From: Alligator mississippiensis
Taxonomy: Eukaryota > Chordata > Crocodylia > Alligatoridae
DNA length: 64,000 bases
Assembly (NCBI RefSeq): GCF_030867095.1
Contig: NC_081835.1
Span: forward strand, 46,359,892 to 46,423,891
Direction of reading: 5' to 3'
The position numbers were made by a program, and so were the translations under genes. Below, one piece after another: positions 1 through 12,559 of the stretch. The first letter of the stretch is position 1. Each line of letters opens with the position of its first letter. Under the pieces are notes generated by a model, which had not been told where the DNA came from, did no database searches, and worked only from the letters and a program-made list of their open reading frames with translations.

Positions 1-44
1 TAGTTGTTTATCCACTTCTTGTAAGCTTGTAATCAACTGATACA

Positions 45-621
45 TCACAAGCAAGACTAAGGATGTCATCCTCCTGCTCTACTCAGCATTGGTGAGGCCA
101 CAGCTGAATACTGTGTCTAGTTCTGAGTGCTGCAGTTCAAGAGGGTTGTGGAGAAGCTGGAAGTCCAAAGGAGGGCCACATGAATGATTAAAGGTCTGGA
201 GAACAGACCATGCAAGGAGAGGCTGAGGGACATGGGACTGTTCAGCCTGGAGAAGAGAAGGTTCAGAGGCGACCTAATGGCAGCCTTTAAATATATAAGG
301 GGTGAACATCAGAGACTAGGAGAACGCCTGTTTACCAAGGCACCCCAGGGAAAGATGAGGAATAATGGTCATAAACTGATAGAGGATCGCTTCAGATTAG
401 ACATTAGGAAAAACTTATTTACGGTTTGTGTGTCCAGAGTCCGAAACAGATTCTTCCCAGAGGTCGTACAGTCACCTTCCCTGGGGATCTTCAAAAGATG
501 ACTGGATGCACACCTCACTGGGATCATCTGACCTCAGCAGTCTTTCCTGCCTTGAGCAGGGGGGGGCTGAACCTGATGATCTCTGAGGTCCCTTCCAGTC
601 CCTAACTTCTATGAATCTATA
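45..621 (+). mobile_element. CR1 LINE, 3' fragment (reverse transcriptase C-terminus and 3' UTR)
   Basis: The translation at 184-501 reads like the C-terminal tail of CR1 ORF2, with the familiar KERLRDMGLFSLEKRR and RNNGHKL...RLDIRKN blocks. It is followed by a short 3' UTR with the 'gaggtcccttccagtcc' consensus and a terminal 'tctatgaatctat' repeat near 607-621, the usual CR1 end. The frame is broken upstream (a stop precedes the ATG at 184), so it is 5'-truncated and dead. It abuts an oppositely oriented CR1 piece. Confidence 0.9.
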
Positions 622-985
622 AGCTTCCTTTTTGTATTTTAGCTCACTGAAGAGTTCCCTATTAAGCCACGCTGGTCTTCTGCCATACTTGCTCGTCTTC
701 CTGTGCATCAGGATGGTTTGTTCCTGTGCCCTCAGTAAGGTTTCTTTAAAGTACAACCAGTTGTCCTGGACTCCTTTCCCTCTTAGACTGGCCTCCCAGG
801 GTTTCCTGAGTGAGTCAAAGTCTGCTTCTCTGAAGTCCTTATTCTGCTTCACGCCTTCCTTTCCTTCTTCAAGATCATGAACTCAATTATCTCATGGTCG
901 CTGCTGCCCAAGTTACCATCCACTACTACATTTCCCACCGATTCTTCCCTTCACACATTCTTACCAAGTGCTACTTTGCCACACT
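622..985 (-). mobile_element. CR1 LINE, internal fragment (linker between endonuclease and RT)
   Basis: Read on the minus strand, 472-852 gives a peptide typical of the CR1 ORF2 stretch before the RT core (QDNWLYFKETLLRAQEQ, then WLNREL...KYKKEAYR). The similarity seems to continue to about 985. Only an internal slice is present, opposed to the neighbouring CR1 3' end, so this is either a twin-priming-like inversion or two independent insertions. Confidence 0.8.
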
Positions 986-1769
986 TGCTCTAGTTTATAG
1001 TTTCACCCCACAGGGACCATGTAACTGTTTAAGTAAAGAACAGAGGCTTTGCAAAGGGACATCATAAACATATATACAATACTTTTTGCCCAGGAGAGCT
1101 ATAGATTTATGCAAAACAGATGAATGAATGTAAATGCCTTCTTGGTGTCCTGGAAGCCCTTGGGCTTGGTCAGTAGCCTTGGGGGGAAAAAAAAGCCCCT
1201 CCAAAACTTTTTGATTTCTCACAACGGAATGGGCCCCCTGCATAGAGAGCATGATTCTTTAAAGGCAGTCTCTAACATCTTTTCTCCTTCTTCTGAGGAT
1301 TTTCCATGCTTCAACCACCTTCCTCCCCAATGGTTGCTGGGCAGAGGGAGTCATTAGCAAATTTATTGTTCTACCATGACAGAACTATGTTTATGTCCTT
1401 TTCACAGTACAGATGAAGGTCCTAGTCCCCATTGAAGATTACTATCACAAGCACTATTCATAAAACTTAGAAGGAACATACTGATGTAGGTGTAGTCCCC
1501 AACACTCAATAATTTTATGGGTTTCTCACTTATTAGTGCTAATTTGTCCTTCTAGTCTGATATCGTGTTTCTAAAAGCAGCCAGCATTAGATTTTTCAGA
1601 AGGAAATGTAAAACCCCAATAAAGGACAGCAATGCAATAATTTACTCCTAGGACAAGTTTCTTCCTAACCTCACACAGAATTTAGGGGATTGTAACTTCC
1701 ACTAGAAATTGGAACTGAGGATGATAATGTTATTTATTTAAATGACTAATCCTTGTTCAACATGCAGTG
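986..1769. other. No gene seen; unannotated intergenic DNA
   Basis: AT-rich, multiply stopped in all frames. I recognise no exon, RNA gene or repeat family here. Confidence 0.5.
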
Positions 1770-2340
1770 GGGAGTACAAACCTGTTCTGTGTTCAAAGCA
1801 GCCCTACCTACTACACATGCAGCATGTGTCAAGAGAAGGGAGGGGCTAAAAGGGAAAAGCTCAGCACCTGTGCAGCTCAGGTAGGTGCTGATTAGAAGGG
1901 AGTTAGCACTGACCTAATTTCACTCTGTGAGAAGCGTTTGAGTGGGACTAAGAACAAATTAGAGATTGCTGCCTACCATAGCCTCCTGAAGGGGAGTTAG
2001 ATCTGATGTGAAACCAGCAGTATTTTACTTGCTGCTTGGGATATGCATGTTGTTACTATGTTAGATGGCAGTTGGCGAAGGGTATGCCAGCCTAATAGAA
2101 ATACTTCTTCATTTTAGCTAATTGAGGACCGAGTAGAGGTCTGTTAAGGGCCCCCAGAAACAATATGTTCACATATGGTGGAAAATGCAGGTGTGGCTTG
2201 GCCCTTATAAAGGTGAGAGGCTTGAGTAACTTAGGGTTTCAATTATTCCAGTGCTTGTTGGGGTGAGCTGACTGCTTAGTAACAATGTGAATCCAGACCA
2301 AATGCTAAAAAGGATACTGGAGAACCAGCAGCAACAGACA
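1770..2340 (+). repeat. 5' LTR-like direct repeat of the Ty3/gypsy element
   Basis: Shares several collinear blocks with 5330-5845: 'gaacaaattagaga(t/c)tgctgcc/t', 'gtggaaaatg(c/t)(a/g)ggt', and 'gtgagctgactg/gtgaactgactg'. The ends are uncertain by tens of bases because both copies have drifted and I could not define terminal dinucleotides. Confidence 0.65.
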
Positions 2341-4024
2341 GACAAGAAACAATAACAGCAGCAGGCAGTCTAGAGGCAGTAACAAGTGGCTCAGCAGCAA
2401 CTACTACATCAGTAATTGATTCTGGAGCAACTCCAGTGGCTGGTCCAACCAGTTGTGATTCTTTTGTAACCTCCAAGGGGGGCTGGAACTTCACCTACAT
2501 GGCTCATGGACAACACTGCACTTATACCAGCTGGGCCAGTGAGGCTTGCAATGACGGGCCCAGGGGATGATAATGAGGCCTTCCTAGTGACTTACACACA
2601 GGTGGTTATGATGTCCTCACCACTTTCTGAGTAGTGTACTAATATGGTGGCTTTGTATTTGACAAAAGCTGGACAGACTACATCCTGGGGGCTTGATGTG
2701 GTGGTGGCTGTCAAAATGATCAATTAAATTGAACATTATGGGTTCCCTGGATATCATAGAGAAGACCTTCCCCCGACAGTTCTGGAGACAAAAAGTATCC
2801 CTGGGGAGACCAAGACATGTGGGATCTCTGCTGGCAGTGGCTGAAGTTGGAAACATGAACTGAGATTTAAATTTTGAAACTCATTTAGGGTGGAGCAGCT
2901 TTCCCCAGTACTACTGGTAGAGGATAGAGAATGGATTCTGAAGCATGAAGCAGAGACATCAGCTGAGGTGATCAGGCTGGAAATGTCTATGGCAGCTGAG
3001 ACTATGTTGGGGGATGCTTAAGGAAAGCCTACTGGAAGCAAAGTTGTTAGCTTGGACAGAAGAAAACCAGTGGGGTAGATTGGCATTCCTACTGGCCTTG
3101 AAAGACCCCAGCAGGTCTTGAGGTTTCCCAGTTGTGGCAGAGGAGCCTGGATGCCTTGGGTCAGAATGTGTTTGCAAGAACCTGACTAATTCACAGCGCC
3201 CTAAAGAGAAGACCAGGATGATCTGCTGCAAATACAGTCAGATCACTGTGTTCCACATTCGAATACATGGTCTTATACAATGATGCATACAGGCCTTAAA
3301 GCGAATGCTCATAATGTTACAGTCTATTGAACTGGGACCAGATGTCCCCAACTTCTTTATTTTGCTCTATCCCTGATAGGAGCTTGAAGTAGGAGAAGCT
3401 AATGAACTATGTGAGAGACAGGCTTGGTGTATTCTATACCTAGAATGGGAGACGTAGGAGAAACAGCACCCAAAGGAAGGCAACATTGTAGTGTACATAG
3501 TTAAACATCTGAACGCAGTTAGATTCCACAGTTGGGTGTCCAAGCCTCTGACCAAGTGGCATAGGCCCTATGGCATTAAGTGGGGGATAAGTGATTTACA
3601 AAATTAGGCAACATGTTTAAAAGAAGAGGTTACAAATATGGCATGAGAATTCTTCCAAAAATTTGGAAGACTCAAAGGGACATTGCTCTGGCCCCTTATT
3701 TCCTGAGCCACAGTTAGGGTCTCAGGTGGTTGTCTCTCAGACAACAGTGCCTTTGGAAGTACAGAGGAACCAATGCATACACCTAGGCAGAAGGCTGTAG
3801 TTGTATAGGTGTCCAGAAATCCAACCCCTCTGAGGGTTCTCCTCTTGCCAAAGCAGAAAACCCAGGTGTACCAACCCATGGCCTTTTTCTCCACTCTGTT
3901 TTAAACCTTACATGGATGGCTACACGTTGAACCTATAATGTATAGAAGAATAGTAAGTAAAGGAAAGCTTTGCTCACATCCCAGGAAAAGGTCAGAAGTG
4001 GTAAAACAGGAGCTCATGGTGGAG

Positions 4025-4092
4025 TTCCCTGTGGTTCAGTTGTAGAATCTTTGTCTGCCACATAGGAGACCTGTGTTCAAATTCTAGACACC
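4025..4092 (+). pseudogene. tRNA-Gly(GCC)-like sequence (tRNA pseudogene or tRNA-derived SINE head)
   Basis: The text 'tggttcagttgtagaat...gtctgccacataggag...gtgttcaaattc' follows a vertebrate tRNA-Gly(GCC) from the A box through the GCC anticodon loop to the B box (GTTCAAATTC). The 3' acceptor strand does not pair with the 5' strand, so it is not a functional tRNA. It lies inside the decayed LTR element, so it is either a later insertion or the head of a SINE. Confidence 0.6.
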
Positions 4093-5329
4093 TACACAAC
4101 TACAGCCAGGGAGGCACCAAATGCCTGGATTTGGTCTGGCCTTTGAATTCTGGCTCAATGGCCTAAATGAGGGATGGAAGGTCTGGGCAGCCTCTACTCC
4201 TCCATACTCCTGCCTAGGCATATGCGTTGAACATCTAGGTGACCTTTCATGCATACACAGTGATATGGAAGGATCAACAGTTGCCAAACTCAAAACTAAA
4301 ATCATAGCACAGCTTGCAGCAGCTGGTTTTGTTGTTGCCGTCTTTAGAGGTGATACACACAGAAAATGAACTGCAGCTAGCTGGATGGAGCATTATGCAG
4401 GTGTACTTTTCATGCCACTAATCCACAAAAATGGTTCCTTTGTCACTTGTTCTGGTTTGGGACAGTATTGTCTATTGGCCTCCATGGATCTCTGCAGCCT
4501 TTTGGTGTAATGGACTGGGTCTTCTAGCCACAAGGCCTAGTATGCCCCTGTTTACCTGGATAACCTGATCATTTATAGATGGAACTGGGAGATGCACCTA
4601 AACCAAGTGGGGACCATTTAATAAGTCCCTGGAACAAGCTGGAAATGGCAACAAATCCAGTTAATAGAAAAGTGGGAAAGCTAAGACTACCTACCTTGGA
4701 GAAGGTCAGATCCAACTACTCATTGACAAAGTTCAGACCTTAAAAAGACTAGCCCCTCCTTACCAAAAGGAAACAGGTATGAAGCTGAAACTTGTGCAGT
4801 GGTACCACAGGTTTCCATCTAACATAGTGGTCCCCCTCACAAGCCTAATCAATGACTGTGGCCTAAAGAAACTTGACTGTTCAGAACCTCATTTGGAAAC
4901 CTTGCAGACACTGGAGCTGTGTCTGAACTGATAGTCAGGGCCATTCTCAAGCCTCTACCTGCTGTTGTCTCAAGCCTATACATTGCAAACACCTAAACTG
5001 AACCCCCCCCTGCCCCCAACAACAGCAATGGCAGTCCAGCCTGACCCAGACACCTCCAATGAACTTCTGGGTCATGGATGCACTTTGATATTACCTCCTC
5101 AGATGCGTATTTATCCTGAAGGCTTGTCAGATCCCCTACTGACATGTAAGTGCCATGAAAAATATCCTATCCTAAGTAACACGTTGGTACTTAGTTTTGT
5201 ACCTGTGGTTGTACTTTCCAAGGGAAAGCACATCAGCATTCATTTTTTTCCTCCTCTTGCTGGGGGAGTGGGGAAACTGCTATTTGCTCATGATCCCCCA
5301 AGTACTGTATGGGAGTGAGCATGCTATGG

Positions 5330-5845
5330 TATATATAAACTCCGCACTGGTCAGGAAAGGGCTGCTGTAGGTTTAATCAGCCCTGACTACTGTACCTACA
5401 AAGTGCTTGGAGTGAAAGCTTAGAAGGGGAGGCCTAGCTAAACTGAGTGCTGAATGGGAGGGGGAATAGCTTTTTAGCTTTTGCTCTGAGAGGAACTTAG
5501 CTGGGGCCAGGAACAAATTAGAGACTGCTGCTTGCTAGAGCTTCCTTGAGAGAAGGTAGGCCTTATGTGCGACTACAGTATTGGATTTACTCTGGTGATG
5601 GGGCAACAGACAAATAACACGCTTCTTGTACCAGCTTTGGACTTGGTAATGATCTGTTGTGAGCCCAAGAATTATTCTCTACAGTTAGTGGAAAATGTGG
5701 GTATGAGCTAGGCCCTGCAGAGGAGAAAGCCTAATAATCGAGAACTTGAACTACTCCATGGCCTGATGGCGGTGAACTGACTGGTGGTTACATGGGCATC
5801 TGCTAAGTGTGGACCCAGAACCTGCAGCAACCCAGTAACAACTGC
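5330..5845 (+). repeat. 3' LTR-like direct repeat of the Ty3/gypsy element
   Basis: Direct-repeat partner of 1770-2340, in the same orientation, about 3.5 kb downstream and beyond the RT remnants. A 'tatatataaac' TATA-like run sits at about 5331-5340. The two copies differ substantially, consistent with an old insertion. Confidence 0.65.
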
Positions 5846-8800
5846 CCTTCTAATGCTTTCTCACAATGTTATGTGTTAGTTTCACAGATTCAGTAAATAG
5901 TAAAAAGTGTTTCTTTTAATCAGTTTTAAAACTTTAGCCTTCAGTTTTATATAGCATGCCCCTCTCTATCTTATGCAAAAGTAGAGAGAAACAGAGATTT
6001 CCACCATACTATTCAATAGTTTGTATTCTTGTCATGTTTCTTTCCTTTGAATTTAAAGTCCCAATCTCTCCTTGTATGCAAGGCTTTACAGAATGTGGCT
6101 TTTTCACTGCCTTCTACTGGAGCATATCTATTTCTAATACATTATTCTTTTAAAATGGGATGCTGAAGACTGAGCAGAATATTTCAAGTGAATGCCATAC
6201 TATTGATTTATGTAATGGCATAATTTTGTTTTTAGTATTATTCCCTATCCTGTCCTCAATGCACTTTAACGAAGTTGGTGTTTTTGACTACTGCCTAAAC
6301 AGAGGATTTTCTCCCCTCCCCACCCTCTTAATAATCTGTCTAGAATGACAGCCAAATTTGTTTCCTGACTGGTTAATTTAAAACACAACAGCATATGTAA
6401 AGAGTTCAAGTTTGATATGATGTGAATTACCTTGAACTTGTCTAAGCTGGAATTCATCTGCCCCCGTTTCCCATGTTGACTAGTTAATAGCTTCTTCCTA
6501 TGAAATTGTAAATAAGGAAAAGGACAACCTAGTGTATCCCAAAATTGAAAAGACTGGAGTGGAGCTTGCAAGGGACAAATGTCAAAATAACTCAATGTCA
6601 TTTTGTCTGAGGAATGAATTAGAATTTATGGAAAGCTGAGAACCAAAAATGATCTTTTAACATTTTTTTTGCATCAAAGGAAATGGACACAGAAAAGTAA
6701 CAGAAACACGCATCCTATTCCAAATTAGGTTACAAGCTGTTCCTATAGCTGAGCAGCCAGAGCTTTAACCAGCACGTCTCTGAGATGAGACAATTTAGGA
6801 ACATGTTGCTATCAAGACCTCCTGTGCAAAGCTTGCCAATAACAAACATGGCAAGCAACTCTTGCGAAAGATGGATTTAAAATCACATGCTCAAGCCTAC
6901 CAAGGATCATGCTGCATGCTGCTGGAAGCAGGGGATGATCATGAAAGAGAACTCTGCCCCAGAAACCCATTAAACTTTGTAGGCCAGGAAGCAGTGGGAT
7001 GGGGGGATGCTGTGGGGGAGAGGCCAGGGTGTGAAGATCTCTTACTCTCCTGCCTTTGGAAATTCCACCAAAAGGTTTTAGGCACTTTAGAGGAGTAACT
7101 TATCTTTCTCTCTGGGCTGAATTGACTTCTGTCAAATGGACACAGGGTGGAAAGAAGTCACTTTGGGTAAATGAGAGTAAAACAAGTTGGTTGAAGCACC
7201 TGGACAGAACAGGAAGAACAAGATATATACCTTTGCTGCCTTGTTGATATGACTTCTGCAACCTATTTATACAACATACTTAGATTGTAAGCTCCTTGGC
7301 ACAAGGATCATATCTCACTCTGTGTGCTGCACCTAGGACAATATGGCCCTGTCTTCAGTGCGTCCTGTAGGCATTCCTATTTTATGAATATTTAATAACT
7401 AATGATGCCTCCTGGCATTTACCGTAAATTATGCATCAAGTCCTCCTTATTTATGCAGCAGTTCTGGTTTGAATTACATGGTTTAATAGGAATTATGTGA
7501 CAGAGTTAACAGATTACAGAATCTTTCAGTATTCTTCAAACTGCTGCTTTTTTGTTTTTAAAGAAGGCCCACAGCAACATGAATACTTCAAATCAACACA
7601 AACTGCTGTTTGCACTATAGCAGAGGAAGAGTTTCCTTGCATCTTCCTGATATTTCCATGGTAGTTACAAGTTTAATTTCCATGAAGAGTGAATGTGCAA
7701 GTATAATAAAGAATAAAGCCAAAACCCCCTTTTCTCCTAGTTTTGCTTGTGAAGTGAAGTAGCAGTCATGAAATCTCTATTTAATAGCTTGGAAGAAATG
7801 AAGGATGGTGCTTGAAGTATGTGGTAAGTTTAACTACAAAAGTCAGCATTTTATGTTAGCACCTTGAGAGGAATTTGATTTAACTTTAATGAGCTAAGTA
7901 CCTCAGCCCTGTGGCTAAAGGGAGAAGTTAGGGGCTCAGAGTTACTGTGGCTGCTGTTTGGAGATTGCTTTCTCACAGAGCAGGGTAATGGTGAGGGCAA
8001 ACAGCTCCTGCAAGGCTATGGGTGTGGACATACAATAAACTTAGCATGAACAGAAAGGGGGTGGGGTTGTATTGCATTTCAGCTGTTCTGCAGTGAGGAT
8101 GGGTAATGGAAGATGAATCATGGTAGCGTAGATCTCCTTTGCTGAGGATATATGCTTACCCTAGAAAAATGAGGATTAAAAAAGGTGCATTCACCAGCAG
8201 TAAGGATCAGTTGTGTCGTTACTAGAATACTAGAGAGATTTATTTATGCTGTCCTCAAACCCAGTGCATTTGTCATGCCAACAATGAGGCTTGTCAATTT
8301 ATTGGTTGTTTGTTAATAGAGTCAGAGGAGGATTCCCAGCTAGCACTGCCATAGATCAAGTATTCTGAACTATTCCTTCTAAGTGTCTCTGTGGCTCTCG
8401 CCTTAATGGGATCTTTTATGCCCTGCCACTGTTGTCTAACTGGCTACTATTAAGATGTAACAAACTAAGAATGGAAAAAGGAAGAGGAATTCATCTGTGC
8501 TTTCTAAGGTGCCTGCAATAAAAGTGGAGGCAAAGCTGCTCTGTCAATGGGACATGCATTCCAGCCTTCAGGTTCTTCTTATCTGGGGCCAGTCCTCCCA
8601 GAATATTGTGTAGTACAGAAAGGTGTGCTGCTGTTTCTACAAATGTGAGGGAAAAATTTGAAAAGGGATCACATTTATTATGGAATCAAACATACATAAC
8701 ATCCAGTCTGAACATTTCGCATCATTTCTTTGGATTTCTTGATGTATTACTGGAAGTTTCAATCCTGCCCATTTTATTCTGTTCTTTTAAAGAGCTGACA

Positions 8801-10784
8801 ATAGGGTAGAGAGTATTTGGAAGGACTGACTATTAACCCATGATGTTATACAACTTGCAGATAAATAATGCCCTTTGGCTCAGCAGACTGATTCCAGCTG
8901 ATTAAGGTGCTTTTGTATCTGGATGTAAAACTCCAAGCACTGAAAGCTTCATAGACTGAAGTCTGGTCCCGAGGTATGATCAGTGAAAGCTGTAATGGGT
9001 CATGTATTTACAAACTACTCTGAAAATGTCCTGATACTTACAAGCTCATTCATGTGCATAAACAAATGGCTTTTTGTGTGTAAGAAATAGGTGAGTGAGT
9101 ACAAAAGTGCCTATGGTTACGAATGTAGTAATTTGGGTGGAGTTAGAGGACTGGTTGAAAGCATTTCTTAATGGTTTTTTTTTATATCATTAATTGCCAG
9201 TGACTAAAACAAAGAGTTACATAGGGAAGACAATTTGTTTCTTGAAAGATTCTAGTCAGTAGCTGGAGTCTGCATTTTCTGAAGTTTTTATGGCTTAATG
9301 GACAGGAAGAGGAATTGTTCTAATGTCCTTCCCACTCCTAATCCATGTAATTGATACTGCCTTTGACACTGACTCCAAAAATAAATGGTGTGGACACTTA
9401 AAGGGATACAGTCAGCTTAAAATTCCTGTTTTCAAAGCTGATCTTCTTTCCTGCATTATTAATAGTTCTGTCCTCTGCTTTCCCTCCTTTAGGGCCCAGT
9501 GTGAGTTCTGATGACTTCAATGGAAGAACAGTAATTAACAAAGGATCATTCCTATTCCATGGATGTAGATGGAGTCCTTTGAAGGAGATTCAGTGCTTCC
9601 TGTTATATGAAGGGTGTGCAAAGATGCTAGGGACCTGCATGGAAGTTGCTTACAAATGCCTACCATATAGATTACATGCATATTGGTGCATAGTTTGAAC
9701 AAGACCAGAGAATAATGGACTACCATACAAATAATTCTGGACCTCTACTCTACCCTCGGTATTGTGTAAGAGGGGCCTTACATAGAGACTCTCATCATCC
9801 TTTATGCTGGAGTAGCAACTTCAGGGTAGTTCCTAACAAATGAATACTTCTCCACATCCTTCTTTCATAGTACCTACCTTAAGTAGTTTTCTATATCATT
9901 ACAGCTTGACTGTCTCACTACAGAGCTGAGCTAGCTGCACGGCATATATATGTACAGTGCCTTCTCCCTGAGAGGAAGATTATGAACTCAGAGTGGAAAT
10001 GGTTGTGTTGCAGCTGTTACCACAGGCCAGCTTGAATCTAGGTCTATGGATTGTTTCCTACAGTTTTACCCAGAATGCTTGAGCAATGACCAGCAAGTCC
10101 ATGCCAAGTCCTTCTTCATACTTTTGTTTCTGGCAGGTTTAGTTTAGCTATTGCTATTAACAGTGTTCAGAGGAGCCTTCTGTAAAATGTAGCTTCTGTA
10201 AGTTTGAAGGGGGAGGGAGCCCAGTAAAGGTTCCCTTGAATTTCTAAGGGATAGTGTGGCTGATGACATTACAGCCTCCAAGCTGTCAGTGTGCAGTAGT
10301 TCAAGATCTGTATGAAATTCTCTGTGCAACAGGGGTGCATTTTGTTTTTAATTTACTGCAGATCCCCAACCCTTTGGCATGGTAGCTTACAAGATTTGTC
10401 CAATTGCACATTTCTTACCTGCATTCCAAAATGAGAGAGTGAATAAATGAGTGCAGTAAGGTATATGTGTAAACATTGCAAACAGCCATAAGGGGGATAT
10501 TGTGTGACTCTCAGATAGCCAGGAGAGAGAAGGTTTCCTTTTTTCTAATGTCTTAGGTTAAGACCATGCCACAGGTGAACTGCTTTGATTAGTGAGGCTA
10601 AGTTGCCCAGAAGGTGTGGGTAGGAGGTACCACTGAGTCACGCTGTTTGAATCAGTGCTTATATGAGCATGCAGTTTGGCTTCCTCATTGTTCCAAAAAT
10701 CACTTTTACTGTAACATCTGCAAAGCATGGCCCCTGAAAGAGACAGCTTCTATTGGGCAGAACTTATTGAGCAGATGGCAAAGT
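5846..10784. other. Gene-free stretch upstream of the CpG island
   Basis: AT-rich sequence with no frame I can assign to a protein family and no RNA gene. The only recognisable repeat is the LINE/SINE tail at about 7280-7445 listed separately. Short open frames here show no family signature. Confidence 0.5.
7280..7445 (+). repeat. Probable L2/MIR-like 3' tail
   Basis: 'gattgtaagctccttggcacaaggat...ctcactctgtgtgctgcacctaggacaatatggccctg' resembles the conserved 3' tail shared by ancient L2-type LINEs and their SINEs in amniotes. Exact subfamily not resolved. Confidence 0.5.
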
Positions 10785-10967
10785 ACATTTGCATCTTATA
10801 GACAAAATTAGGGATATAGATATGGCATAATCTTTTGTGAGTTGCAGCTCACTTCATCAGATGTGTTCATGAAAGCTTATGCTATACAGATATCTCTAAT
10901 GTAGTCTATAAGATACAAATCTACCTTGTCTTCTGCTTGATTTCAGACTAAGATGGCTAACTGTGTC
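10785..10967. mobile_element. Penelope-like element termini, inverted arrangement (copy A)
   Basis: Two arms meet head to head near 10862. The left arm, read on the minus strand, has CTGATGA, a GTGAG...CTCAC hairpin, an A-run, then a sequence ending TCTATAAGATGCAAATGTAC. The right arm on the + strand reads GAAAGCTTATGCTA...TCTATAAGATACAAATCTAC and then 'cagactaagatggctaac', like the familiar 'cagactaacacggctac' end. Inverted pLTR arms of this style are typical of vertebrate Penelope-like elements. Confidence 0.6.
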
Positions 10968-12229
10968 TTGGTACTTAACATACAAATCTGCCACTATGGG
11001 AAGAATGTGGAGCAAATGCCTAAACAGTGATGCACATTTTCCCACTGTGCATGTGACAGCTTCTCCTCATTGCCTCTGTTTGAGGCTTTCCTGTCTCATT
11101 TAACTCTTATTTGTGCCACTCTATGCTTCTTTGCATCCCTCTTCCTGCTGGGTGTGTTGTCTTTCTGTAAAATGGGAGATAGCAGTGGAAATCTTAAAGC
11201 TTATAGTTTGGGTCTAACAAGATCAGTTCTGTTTAGTTTGAGTGTATTTAACAGAGAAAAAGGCAAATTCTTTCTGTAATAACTCTGATTTTCTCTTTTG
11301 AAGAGTCAGTCCCATGGGACATGCTGTTATGATGTTTACAAGGCACTCCTGCATCTGCTGTTCTGTGGTTTGAGGCGCATTTGTTCTTGAGCTGCTTTTT
11401 GTATTCTCCTTGACTCCTGCTTCCCTGGAATGCATGAGATGTTGTGTTGGACTAAGAGTTTGAGTTGGGCTGATAGGCTGCTACTTGATTTCTGGCATCA
11501 GCAGTTCGTTTTGACCATTTCCCCCTTTACTGTTGGATTGTGTGTTTAATACCAGCCACAGACTTGATACAAGAAACAAAACAGACCATCCTACCACATA
11601 ATTTAAATATTTTGGTGTACACTGGGCTTACTCCTGTGCTCTTTGATCTCAGTGGGAACAAGATTGGGCCTATGGTTTTTTTGTTTTGTTTTTTGTGTGC
11701 AAACACTAGGCTATGGTAGTTGCTTATTAAATAACAGCACTGCATGGAAGATTGCTGCATTTATACTCCACATAAATGCAAAAAAGATCTGTAATGAACA
11801 GTAGTGGTTTAAGTAGATGCTATAACTTGCAGACATGAAGTAGTCCAGCCACTGCTAGTTACAAAACAATTTTCTTAGGACACCACAGTTCAGGAGAGTG
11901 ATGCAGGAGCTATGCCTTAGAGAAGTGATGCTACCTACACTCTACTATTCTCCTGAACACTTTAACACATCACTGGTAATGCTAGCAACCAGCATTCTGA
12001 CATTACCAGGTCCAGCCCCTAGATGGAATTAAAGTGTTGTAATTTAGCGCTTGCCTGCTTCCCATTCTGCACTTAGTGGACGTATGTCCTGAATAACACC
12101 ACTGCCTTTTCCCCCCCTTTTTTTCCAGTTGTGCCTCTCAACCATTGTATCATTTTTTTTTAATACCTGATGTTTACTTGTGTGATGGGATCAAGTGCTT
12201 CTTAAAGGCTACTGCTACAGGCTGAATTG
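10968..12229. other. No gene seen upstream of the promoter region
   Basis: AT-rich, with oligo-T runs and no recognisable family. No exon with both splice signals and a plausible peptide could be supported. Confidence 0.5.
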
Positions 12230-12559
12230 TTTCGATGGTGCGGGAAGGCCAAAAAATGAGATGGGTGTGGCAAATCAGGCCTGTGATATTCGGGCATGAA
12301 GCTGGCCAGCTTCTTTAAATGCAGATCAGCAGGAATCTGTTGTGGTAAGTGACTCGGGTGACCTGATGTGCTGTGGAGAGGTATCACCAATGATGCCTCC
12401 GGAAAATCCTCTGCATCAAGTGGGAAGATCACCACGCAAACACCAGCTCTCCTTGGTGAAGCAAGTGTTAGCCGTATTGAGTCGGTGATCTTCAAGCATC
12501 AACGCCACTGAACCGGACATTGCGTGCAGATGCTTGATTCTCGGCTCCCCAAACAAGCG

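Larger units (their letters stand above)
1770..5845 (+). mobile_element. Degenerate Ty3/gypsy-type LTR retrotransposon
   Basis: Two direct repeats about 3.5 kb apart flank the element (see the two LTR entries). Between them, stop-riddled sequence still shows reverse-transcriptase hallmarks on the + strand. Around 4550-4580 a frame reads YLDN followed by LIIY, a derivative of the catalytic YxDD box. About 4690-4860 resembles the post-catalytic region where GQVRPLIDKVQALK-like and GYYRRFI-like text occurs in Gypsy elements. The 2.8-3.2 kb interval may be gag-derived but I cannot prove it. No frame is intact. Confidence is good for an LTR element and lower for the exact clade. Confidence 0.7.
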
